Of a stretch of 64,000 bases of DNA, positions 17,480-24,766 are shown one piece after another. The notes under the pieces were generated by a model. The model was not told where the DNA came from, ran no database searches, and worked only from the letters and a program-made list of their open reading frames with translations. The position numbers were made by a program, and so were the translations under genes. This DNA comes from DRKI01 sp011051875 (GTDB taxonomy: Bacteria > Desulfobacterota > Desulfobulbia > Desulfobulbales > Desulfobulbaceae): positions 12,460-76,459 of the forward strand of contig JALXDL010000031.1 of the NCBI GenBank assembly GCA_026990385.1, given 5' to 3'. Each line of letters opens with the position of its first letter. Positions within the stretch are counted from its first letter, which is position 1.

Positions 17480-19255
17480 CTATCGCGCTACGACTTTCCG
17501 GCAGGCACTGCGGGTATCGGGCATCATGCTGTGGCATCCCTGTTCGAGAATGAGGCCGGCATCGCGCAGGCGCAGGGCCTGCAGGGCACGGGCCGCGCCC
17601 TCCTTGTGGACACTGCCTCCCATGGCAAACAAGGTGTTCAGGTTGCGCTGCATGAGGATATGCCGGAGAAAGGGAAGGGAGCGATGGCTGCCGCACATCC
17701 CCAGGGCCCGGTAACAGGCAAGCAGGTGATCGCGGCCCTGGACGGTCCAGTTTTCCTGCTCCAGGTAGTCCAGCATCAACCGCTCCATCTCCGTGTCTCT
17801 CCGCCGGCTGATGAGGGCCAGGATCCTGTTCCTGATCTCTTCGTCAGGATCGTTGACCAGGGAAAAGACATCGCGCAGGATGAGGATGTCCCACTCTATG
17901 AGAAGGTCCAGGGCCTGCCGGCGGATGGCAACCGAGGGATGGCGGGTCATGGCGGTCAGGACACGGGTCGCGTCCTCGATCCGCATATCCTCCACCACCG
18001 GGAAGAGCTTGCGGCAGACAGCCTCGTCGAGCTGATCCACGACACTGGCCAAGGTCCCGGGTTTTTTCAGGCCATGGTGGACGATCAGCTCGAACATGGG
18101 CGCGGCCAGTGGGCCGGCGCGGAGTTTCCCGGTCAGTGGCGCCAGGGTGGCCAGGACACCGGGCTGGAGCTGGCGCAACACCTCCCACAGGTACTCGAGC
18201 TGCCGCTTTTCAACATCCGGCGGCGGGTTGAGAAAAAACTTGGAGACATCGCGCAGGCTTTCCGGCCTGGAGATGGTAGTGAAAAAATTATCCAGCAGCG
18301 GCAGGCTCCACTTTTTTTTCAACGCCAAACCGGAGCGTACATTTTTCAGGTTGCGGGCGATCTTGAGGGCAAGGTGAAACTGCCCCGTGCGGAGAGAGCG
18401 GATAAACCGTTCCTGGAGAAAATCAAGGACCGTGGCGAAATCCGTCTCGTTGTTCTGGACCACCAGGATGATCAGGAGGATCTCGATGACATCATTGGAG
18501 TTGTCCTGATGTTCTTCCTCGTGGACCATGGCCTCGAGTTGCTTCTGCTCAGCCGGGGTCAGGTTCCAGAGATCATTGCCCCTGGCAGTGATGGTGATGC
18601 TCTCCGGCCTCGCTTCAGCTTCCCCTGCTGTCGCTGCCGCCGAATCCCGGTCGGCCCGGTCTTCCTCTAAGTCGTCGTCTGTTCCTGCCCCCTGTTCCGG
18701 TTCCGCCCCGGACAGGGATGCATGCGGCTCTTCGGAGTCTCCCGGAGTGGAAGATATGGCGCTTGGAGCAACGCGAAAGGAGGAGAACCTGACCGTCGGC
18801 ACATCAAGGGCAAGGATGTCCACGGATTTGTAGCGGATGTGGGGGAAATCCTGCTCCCAGAGGGCGGTGACGATGTTTTCGTCGTTTTCGCCGTCGATCA
18901 TGCGGTAATCATTGACCAGTTTCAGGAATACCTCCACCTCCCACAGCTCGATTCCGTGCAGGAACTCGATCCATTCCAGGCCGTCGCGGGCAAAGAGATA
19001 GGCGATATTCCCTTCATGCATCTCCCCTTCGAGAACAGGCTCTCCTTCGTAGAGAAGGCGTCCCCTGTCGATCTGCAGGCGCAGTGTTTCGTTGTGGGCA
19101 AGGTAACGGAGAAGATCGGTGTGCACCCGGGTGGCGTGCCTGGTGGCAATGGCATGGTCGCCCGGATAGAGGCCGTAGTTTCGTACGGCCCCGGCAAGAG
19201 ATGTCGCAAAGGTGCTGACCGCCTGGATGTCCTGGTTGGGGAGAGATGTTTTCAT
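17480..19255 (-). CDS. HEAT-repeat protein with an N-terminal domain shared with the adjacent HD-GYP protein
   Basis: This 591-residue predicted cytoplasmic protein has an N-terminal region (about 1-150) with YPGDHAIATRHATRVHTDLL, GRLLYEGEPVL and GLEWIEFLHGIELWEVEVFL. An acidic Glu/Asp/Ala-rich linker follows, around residues 165-225. The long C-terminal part is built of helical HEAT-like repeats (for example MTRHPSVAIRRQALDLLIEW, VNDPDEEIRNRILALISRR). No catalytic residues are evident; HEAT arrays usually act as protein-protein scaffolds. The ATG at 19255 was chosen because the upstream frame is low in protein-like sequence and a consensus promoter lies 100 nt before it. It is likely a partner or regulator of the HD-GYP protein, by gene order and the shared domain. 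Confidence 0.75.
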   Translation of the reverse strand: MKTSLPNQDIQAVSTFATSLAGAVRNYGLYPGDHAIATRHATRVHTDLLRYLAHNETLRLQIDRGRLLYEGEPVLEGEMHEGNIAYLFARDGLEWIEFLHGIELWEVEVFLKLVNDYRMIDGENDENIVTALWEQDFPHIRYKSVDILALDVPTVRFSSFRVAPSAISSTPGDSEEPHASLSGAEPEQGAGTDDDLEEDRADRDSAAATAGEAEARPESITITARGNDLWNLTPAEQKQLEAMVHEEEHQDNSNDVIEILLIILVVQNNETDFATVLDFLQERFIRSLRTGQFHLALKIARNLKNVRSGLALKKKWSLPLLDNFFTTISRPESLRDVSKFFLNPPPDVEKRQLEYLWEVLRQLQPGVLATLAPLTGKLRAGPLAAPMFELIVHHGLKKPGTLASVVDQLDEAVCRKLFPVVEDMRIEDATRVLTAMTRHPSVAIRRQALDLLIEWDILILRDVFSLVNDPDEEIRNRILALISRRRDTEMERLMLDYLEQENWTVQGRDHLLACYRALGMCGSHRSLPFLRHILMQRNLNTLFAMGGSVHKEGAARALQALRLRDAGLILEQGCHSMMPDTRSACRKVVAR

Positions 19256-19354
19256 TCCATTGGACCTGGCCGGGGAGCTCGATTGCCGGGAAGAGGAGAG
19301 GCGGTGCAGGGCCGGGAATCTTTCCGGTCGCCCTGGTGCTGTGCCCGTACCATA

Positions 19355-19384
19355 AGAATACATAAAGGAGCGATGGCATGTCAA
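19355..19384 (-). promoter_or_regulatory. Sigma-70-type promoter for the HEAT/HD-GYP operon
   Basis: On the minus strand: -35 TTGACA (19384-19379), 18-nt spacer, -10 TATTCT (19360-19355). The predicted start near 19348 leaves a leader of about 90 nt to the ATG at 19255. Confidence 0.65.
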
Positions 19385-19474
19385 GAAACAGCGAAAAGAA
19401 GTTGCCCCTAACACTCTGACGACACACGAAGATCCCGGTCCAGGAGCCGGCCGGCGCGCGACGGCAAGGCCCGG

Positions 19475-19494
19475 GCCCGGGGCCTGGCCCGGGC
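19475..19494. repeat. GC-rich hairpin downstream of the 19517-21718 gene
   Basis: GCCCGGG (19475-19481) and CCCGGGC (19488-19494) pair around a six-base loop within a run of G/C. There is no T tract on either side, so it is not a typical intrinsic terminator. It may mark an mRNA 3' end. Confidence 0.5.
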
Positions 19495-19516
19495 GGACAT
19501 GGCGGTTTCCGGCCGG

Positions 19517-21718
19517 TCAGGGATTTTCCTCCAGGCAAAATCCGGAGACGGTTATCCTGTCATTTCCGGACAGGGGCAGCAGCCGGAGGATGTTGCGATC
19601 CGCGGCCGGGTAAGGTCCGGGCAGGGGAATCCGGTGGGACCGGGCCGTGCCGTCCACCCGGATCCGGCGGAGCAGGCGGCCGTTGAATTCCACCCTGACC
19701 GCGCCCCCGGCATGACCGCTGTCCTGCATGGCCACGGTCACCACTGCCACCGGCCGGGCCCTGACAAGGGCCGAGGAGAAGGTCCGCTCCCACACGGCCA
19801 CGGTTTCCGGCAGGTCCCGGAAGGCGAAGACCATGGTGTCGCCGAAGCGGCGTACCAGGGTCATGCCCGGGGGAACCTTGGCCGCCCAGCCCAGGGCCAG
19901 CCGTCGATGCTCGGGTTTGAAGAAGAGGTCGCCATGGACGATCAGGTAGCGCAGGGGATAGATCCGCCGCAGGTGGGTGATGGAGTCGCCGCCTGGAAAG
20001 CGGATCATGTCCTTGACCACCTGCCGCGTAAAGGGAGGGAAAAAACCGCTCACCCCGGTGACTTCCTTCTTACGGTGTCGCAGTGACCAGAAGACGTACC
20101 GGGAGTCGATGCCTTCGTTGTTGGACGGCCATTCCAGGACCGCAAAGTCGCCTTTCCGGCCGGCCAGCCACTGGTAGACCGGTGGGGGCGCATTCCAGTT
20201 GATGCGCTGGTAGCGGAGCGGAAAGGAGGAATATTCGAAGATGAGCAGCAGCGGCAACAGCCAGAGCAGGGGATGAAGGTGACGCGGCAGCCTGTCCCGC
20301 AGCCGGACCAGGCCGAAGCCGGCCATCATGGCGAGGAGCAGTACCGGCATGTAGCCGAGCCGGATGGAAAGGCGGATGGTGTGCAGGGGGAGGAAGATCC
20401 TGTAAAGCCAGGTGTAGATCCCCGTGCCCACCGGTCTGCCCTGGATATACATCACCGGTCCCAGGGTCAGGAGAGCAAAGAAGAGGCTCAGCAGGCCCAG
20501 GAGCATGATCCATTCTCCACGGACAGGGGGTCCGGGTGCTGTTCCTCCGGCCCGCAGGCCCAGGCCGCGGATGGCCAGGGCCATGGTGCCGAGCAGCAGG
20601 ATGGCGATCGTTGCCTGGCCGATGGATATGGAAAGACCGGTTGCCAGGGGCAGGGACGCCTCTTTCCGGACCAGGAGCAGGGCGACCACTGCGCAGAGCA
20701 GGGTGACTGCCCCGCCGATGAGCCGTTGGGCCAGGAGCAGGCGGGGCGGGAAACCGTCCGCTTTTCGCCACAGGGAGAAGAGGGCGATCGCCGCCAGGAT
20801 GTAGACGGTGAAGCCGGGGAAGAACCCGGGGTACTTGCCCGAGTCTGCCAGCTGGTAGAAGTTGTGATCCCGGCCGGTATCAAAGAAGGAGTACCAGTCG
20901 GCGCTGTAGCGGTTGACATCCCTGAGGCTACGTTCCAGGCCCAGCTCCCGGAAGACCTGGAAGTAGGGATGGAGGACCGGCGCCAGGAGGACCAGGAGGA
21001 TGACGCCGCCGGCAACAAGGTGGCACCAGGTCCGCAGCGGCCATCCGGATGGCCGCAGGAGCAGGTAGCCGGCAAAGAAGAGGGCCAGCAGCATGGCCAG
21101 GGGCACGCCACCGTAGAAGATAGTGATCATCTGCAGCCAGAGCAGGATCACGGTGGCCGCGAGGTAGCGGATTTGGCGTCTTTCCAGGTACAGGGCAAGG
21201 GAGACCAGGGCCAGGGGAACTGCGCACTGCATGTGCACATTGAGGTAGTTGTAGTAGCCGGTTCGGAAGGGAGAGACAGCATAGGCGATACCGGCGATCC
21301 AGCCGGCGGTCCGGGAACCGGTGATTCTGTTGGTGGCGAACCAGGCCGCCCAGCCGCAGAGGGCCTGGAACAGGAGCAGGGTCAGGTTGTGGGCCAGGAC
21401 CGGGTTTCCGGTCAGGGAAAGGATCGGGGCCGCGGTGAGCAGGGCCGGCACCAGCAGGGGCTCGGAGTAGGCAAAGGTGGAGCCGTAGGGATAGAAGATG
21501 TTGGCGTCAAAGAGTCCTTTCGGATCTGTGGTCACATGGGAGGCGGCCCAGTTCAGGATCCAGGTGAACAGGTAGGGATCATTGAGGCCGCGCAGCATGG
21601 AACCCGGATGCAGGATCAGCGGGTAGGTGAAGAGACTGACCAGGAGGAAGAACAGGCCAAAGACTACTCCCTGCCGGGCAATACGCATCGGCAGGGGAGC
21701 GGGACGGGACAGGGACAT
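19517..21718 (-). CDS. Large multi-pass membrane protein, GT-C-like, with extracytoplasmic C-terminus
   Basis: This 733-residue protein has about twelve membrane segments in its first 500 residues and a soluble C-terminal region of about 200 residues. The first loop carries NDPYLFTWILNWAASH followed by NIFYPYGSTFAYSEPLL. Similar motifs occur in the proteins at 30466-33219 and 40346-42262, suggesting a paralogous family in this locus. The acidic first loop and topology resemble GT-C glycosyltransferases, but I cannot name a characterised member. ATG 21718 lacks a clear ribosome-binding site. The gene lies downstream of the SGNH hydrolase genes and is probably part of the same transcription unit. 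Confidence 0.72.
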   Translation of the reverse strand: MSLSRPAPLPMRIARQGVVFGLFFLLVSLFTYPLILHPGSMLRGLNDPYLFTWILNWAASHVTTDPKGLFDANIFYPYGSTFAYSEPLLVPALLTAAPILSLTGNPVLAHNLTLLLFQALCGWAAWFATNRITGSRTAGWIAGIAYAVSPFRTGYYNYLNVHMQCAVPLALVSLALYLERRQIRYLAATVILLWLQMITIFYGGVPLAMLLALFFAGYLLLRPSGWPLRTWCHLVAGGVILLVLLAPVLHPYFQVFRELGLERSLRDVNRYSADWYSFFDTGRDHNFYQLADSGKYPGFFPGFTVYILAAIALFSLWRKADGFPPRLLLAQRLIGGAVTLLCAVVALLLVRKEASLPLATGLSISIGQATIAILLLGTMALAIRGLGLRAGGTAPGPPVRGEWIMLLGLLSLFFALLTLGPVMYIQGRPVGTGIYTWLYRIFLPLHTIRLSIRLGYMPVLLLAMMAGFGLVRLRDRLPRHLHPLLWLLPLLLIFEYSSFPLRYQRINWNAPPPVYQWLAGRKGDFAVLEWPSNNEGIDSRYVFWSLRHRKKEVTGVSGFFPPFTRQVVKDMIRFPGGDSITHLRRIYPLRYLIVHGDLFFKPEHRRLALGWAAKVPPGMTLVRRFGDTMVFAFRDLPETVAVWERTFSSALVRARPVAVVTVAMQDSGHAGGAVRVEFNGRLLRRIRVDGTARSHRIPLPGPYPAADRNILRLLPLSGNDRITVSGFCLEENP

Positions 21719-21794
21719 GGTTTGACCGAAAAGAGATGGCGGAAGGAAGAAATCAGGGGTAGTCCGGTTTCCCCTGCGCAGGGAGCGGTGATCT

Positions 21795-22841
21795 TTATTT
21801 CAGGGACCGGGACTGTCGAAGGGCACACTGGCTGTTTCGTCTGCGCCGCAGGAACAGAACCGGCGGACCGCAGAGCATGGTCAGCAGAACCAGCACTTGC
21901 AGGAAGGGATACTGCAGGATGGCGGCAAGGCCGACCAGCGGGTAGAGGACAACCCGTGTCATCGCCCGCAGCATGGGGTGACGGGCGATATAGTCGGCCA
22001 GGGGCGGGGAGTACCGGTAATACTGCCTGACAAAGAAGGTCCCTGCAGGATTGTCCAGCAGGAAGCGGTCCCGGAACCTGCGCAGCAGAACCACCTGCGG
22101 CTCGAGCAGGGAGCCATAGGCGGCTGTGGCGATGAAGCAGCCGCCCCCGCCGCCGCCGGAGTCTCCAGAGGTCGCGGCGGAGCCGGACTTGGGCGTGATG
22201 CCCGCCACGGGGACCTGGTTGTACCATGCCTGGGCGATGGCCAGCATGCCGTCGTAGTTGGGATGGAGGCCGTCCCAGCTCCATGCGGCCCAGCTGTCGG
22301 CGACCGCGCTGTAGAGATCCACCAGGGTGATATTCTTCTGGCCGGCCAGGGCCACGATCTGCGGGTTGATGGTATCCCTGATGAGGGGGGTGTTGCCGTA
22401 TTTCTCTTCCGGGGTCATGGTGGCCACCAGCGGCACCACGCCCTTGGCCTTGCATTTGTCGATCATGATACCCAGGTTCTGGACAAGGGTCTGGGGGCTG
22501 ATACCGGCGATGACGTCATTTGCTCCTTCCAGGAGCAGGAGAAAGTCGGCCGGTCGCCGACCCAGGACCGAGGAGATCCGGCTGACGCCGGCTGACGTCC
22601 GTTCACCGTGCAACCCCTCGTTGTAGACATGGACGCCAAGGCCATTGTTGTCATACAGCTGCTGCAGGACCATGGGATAGCCGCCATGATCGCTGCCGGC
22701 CGGATCAATGCTGCCCTGGGTGATGGAATCGCCAAAGGCGATGATATCCTCGGCATGCGCAGGGCAGACCGCCAGGAGAAGGGTGAGCATGAGAATGACA
22801 GGAAGGGCATGGCCGGCGGAAGTGTCTCGTGGGCTCAGCAT
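21795..22841 (-). CDS. Secreted SGNH/GDSL hydrolase with CFI-box C-terminal sorting segment
   Basis: This 348-residue protein has a signal peptide (residues about 10-30, ending CPAHA) and a GDSL-type hydrolase domain. Block I is FGDSITQG with the nucleophile serine, block III is EGANDV, and block V is WDGLHPNY with the Asp and His of the triad. After a Gly-rich linker (residues about 225-235) comes CFIATAAYGS, the CFI-box. A hydrophobic segment (VVLYPLVGLAAILQYPFLQVLVLL) and a basic tail follow. CFI-box tails are predicted C-terminal sorting or membrane-anchoring signals. The enzyme probably removes acyl groups (esterase) from a glycan or lipid outside the cell membrane. The adjacent SGNH gene is a paralogue. 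Confidence 0.85.
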   Translation of the reverse strand: MLSPRDTSAGHALPVILMLTLLLAVCPAHAEDIIAFGDSITQGSIDPAGSDHGGYPMVLQQLYDNNGLGVHVYNEGLHGERTSAGVSRISSVLGRRPADFLLLLEGANDVIAGISPQTLVQNLGIMIDKCKAKGVVPLVATMTPEEKYGNTPLIRDTINPQIVALAGQKNITLVDLYSAVADSWAAWSWDGLHPNYDGMLAIAQAWYNQVPVAGITPKSGSAATSGDSGGGGGGCFIATAAYGSLLEPQVVLLRRFRDRFLLDNPAGTFFVRQYYRYSPPLADYIARHPMLRAMTRVVLYPLVGLAAILQYPFLQVLVLLTMLCGPPVLFLRRRRNSQCALRQSRSLK

Positions 22842-22901
22842 GGCATGATTGTCTGCATGTGGTTGATGGGATGGAACCTGGCGTCTTGCCCGTGGTGCAT
22901 C

Positions 22902-23627
22902 TTATTGCAGCAGGAGCAGGAGAGAACCGGTGATGGCGGGTCGCGGCGGCATGACACTGTACCAGGTGCTGGATATGCGCTGGTCTCCTGCATAATTCGG
23001 ATGCAGTCCTTCACAGGTCAGGTACTGCCAGTCCTGGTCCGTCGCATTGCACTGGTCGGCCAGGACGACGTTCTCCTCGCTGGCAAGTGCGCGGATGGCG
23101 TTGTTGTAGGCACCGATGATACCGGTGTTGCAGTCACTCATGTTGTACTTGTAGTCCGGCGTGATGGTGGCGAGCACGGGTATCACCCCGGCATCCTTGC
23201 TTTTCTGGATCATGAAGCGCAGGTTGTCGCGGGTGGTGGACCAGGAGACACCATGGATGGCGTCATTGGCGCCCTCCATGATCAAGATGATCCGTCCCCG
23301 CCGGCCGTTGTACTGGGTCTGCGGCGGACATTGGTTGTTGAGAGAATAGTCGGGACTCTCGGCAAGAAAGATGTCGATACGGCCGACCCCCTGGGAGGTC
23401 AGCTCACCGCCCAGACCACCGTTGATGATGTCCACCGGCCGGCCGGCCGCATCCATCATGGAGTCGAGCACCTCGAAGTAGCCGTGACAGACACCGCGGC
23501 AGAGCCCTTCGGTGATGGAGTCGCCAAAGGCGGTGATCAGTTCTGCCGCGCTCACGGGCCAGGCCGCGAGCAGCACCAGCAATATCCACGTGCAAGCAAC
23601 ACAGGGTCGAAAGAGTGATCGGTCCAT
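22902..23627 (-). CDS. Secreted SGNH/GDSL hydrolase, paralogue of the downstream one
   Basis: This protein of about 241 residues has a signal peptide (ending AAWPVSAAE) and the SGNH blocks FGDSITEG, GLGGELTSQG and EGANDA. The last block reads CEGLHPNY, so the triad acidic position three residues before the histidine is Glu instead of the Asp seen in the neighbour. Four extra cysteines (in GLCRGVCHG, MSDCNTG and QCNATD) could form disulfides outside the cell. The protein ends shortly after block V in the hydrophobic SLLLLLQ and lacks the CFI-box. The two genes are 60 nt apart and similar throughout, so a tandem duplication is likely. ATG 23627 begins the signal peptide. Confidence 0.82.
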   Translation of the reverse strand: MDRSLFRPCVACTWILLVLLAAWPVSAAELITAFGDSITEGLCRGVCHGYFEVLDSMMDAAGRPVDIINGGLGGELTSQGVGRIDIFLAESPDYSLNNQCPPQTQYNGRRGRIILIMEGANDAIHGVSWSTTRDNLRFMIQKSKDAGVIPVLATITPDYKYNMSDCNTGIIGAYNNAIRALASEENVVLADQCNATDQDWQYLTCEGLHPNYAGDQRISSTWYSVMPPRPAITGSLLLLLQ

Positions 23628-23673
23628 TGGTATCACACTGGCAAGATTGGTTCCGGGGCCGGCAGCAACCGGA

Positions 23674-24441
23674 TCAGCGGGAGAGGACGGCCGGCGCACC
23701 CACCGGTCGGACATCCTCGGGAAGCCTGGCCCTGAACTCCTTGAGTTTCTGTACCATTTTTTCCCGTATCCGGCGCCGGGCAGGAGATTCCGGTTTCGGG
23801 GCAGCCCATTTCTTCCCTGTCCATACGCTGCTCACGTACACGTATTTGTCACCATCATACCGTTGCCATGTCACCGTCGGTCTGCCGTGATCCATGGTGA
23901 TCTCCGGCAGGATGTCCGGCACATCGTTGGCCGGATGGATGCGCACCGGTTTCTGCCAGGTTCTGCCGTCCCAGCGGCTGACATAGATATCGTCGTTTTT
24001 GCCGTTGTATCCCGCCCAGGCAATCCACGGCCTGCCGTGGGAACCGATGGTGATGGAGGGCGCGATACTCGATTCCAGGCCGGTCTCGATTTCCCTGGGA
24101 AAGCTCCATCCTCCTTTGTTTTTCCTCGAAAAAAACAGCTTGTTGTGCTGCCCGTCGAGCCCTGTCCAGACCAGCCATACCTCTCCCCGGTCGGTCACGG
24201 CCAGCTTGGGATGCATGTTGTTGTACTGGTCGTTGGTGATCTGAACCGTTTCCCCCCACCTGGAATCACGTCGGGCCTTGAAATAGATTTCGAACCGCTG
24301 GCCGTCAAATTCCGACCATGCAAGATCGGTGGCACCAGTGCCGTCGCTCCCGGCAGAGACGGAGCAGGCCAGGAAAAACCATGCCAGGAGCATCACCGTT
24401 GCCGTGACGGTTCCGGAAGGGAGGTGCTGCAAGTGTTTCAT
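23674..24441 (-). CDS. Secreted beta-propeller-like protein
   Basis: This protein of about 255 residues has a signal peptide (VMLLAWFFLACSVSAG). Four or five repeats of about 45 residues follow, each with a pattern such as DLAWSEFDGQRFEIYFKAR, VWLVWTGLDGQHNKLFFSR, PWIAWAGYNGKNDDIYVSR and PTVTWQRYDGDKYVYVS. These repeats resemble blades of sialidase or TolB-type propellers. No catalytic residues can be assigned. An ATG at 24441 is used; a GTG at 24456 is an alternative. It is the first gene of the long minus-strand block and precedes the two SGNH hydrolases, so a glycan-binding or scaffold role is plausible but inferred. Confidence 0.7.
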   Translation of the reverse strand: MKHLQHLPSGTVTATVMLLAWFFLACSVSAGSDGTGATDLAWSEFDGQRFEIYFKARRDSRWGETVQITNDQYNNMHPKLAVTDRGEVWLVWTGLDGQHNKLFFSRKNKGGWSFPREIETGLESSIAPSITIGSHGRPWIAWAGYNGKNDDIYVSRWDGRTWQKPVRIHPANDVPDILPEITMDHGRPTVTWQRYDGDKYVYVSSVWTGKKWAAPKPESPARRRIREKMVQKLKEFRARLPEDVRPVGAPAVLSR

Positions 24442-24766
24442 GCTGTCATACCCCACCTGTAAAAAGAGTGGATAAAATATCGCAACAGGACTACTATTGA
24501 CGACTTTATCCTGGTTTCCATACCGGATTCAGGGCTGTTCGTCAAGGAGTTGCTGCGGCCGGACCCGTTTGCCCCTTCTCTGGCCGGGACAGGGGCCCTG
24601 TTGTCCGCCATTCCGGCTTCTGCTGTTCAGGGCGCTTATATCCGTGGTACCTGATTCCCGGTTCGCGGTCAAGGGGAAACAGGATTCATTGTCAGCCACG
24701 GTCCGGCCTGCCGGTTCAGCGGACGCCGGACCTGGTGGCCGCAGTGGTAATCTCGGCTCAATCTTC
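24442..24766. other. Divergent intergenic region
   Basis: The region separates the minus-strand propeller gene from the plus-strand GT-C gene. It has an AT-rich patch near 24465-24510, including a plus-strand TTGACG at 24495-24500 without a convincing -10 box. The right half is G/C-rich and open in one frame but has no protein-like character. No RNA gene or repeat was seen. Confidence 0.5.

Noticed and set aside
19475..19494. Intrinsic terminator
   Set aside because: The hairpin is strong but no T tract follows on either strand.
20273..22030. Long plus-strand open frame opposite the 19517-21718 membrane protein
   Set aside because: Antisense to a protein with clear membrane topology; the composition is biased and no motif is visible.
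22902..22960. Frameshift truncating the second SGNH hydrolase before a CFI-box
   Set aside because: The region to the next gene is only about 60 nt and encodes no CFI-box in any frame, so a natural shorter form is more likely.
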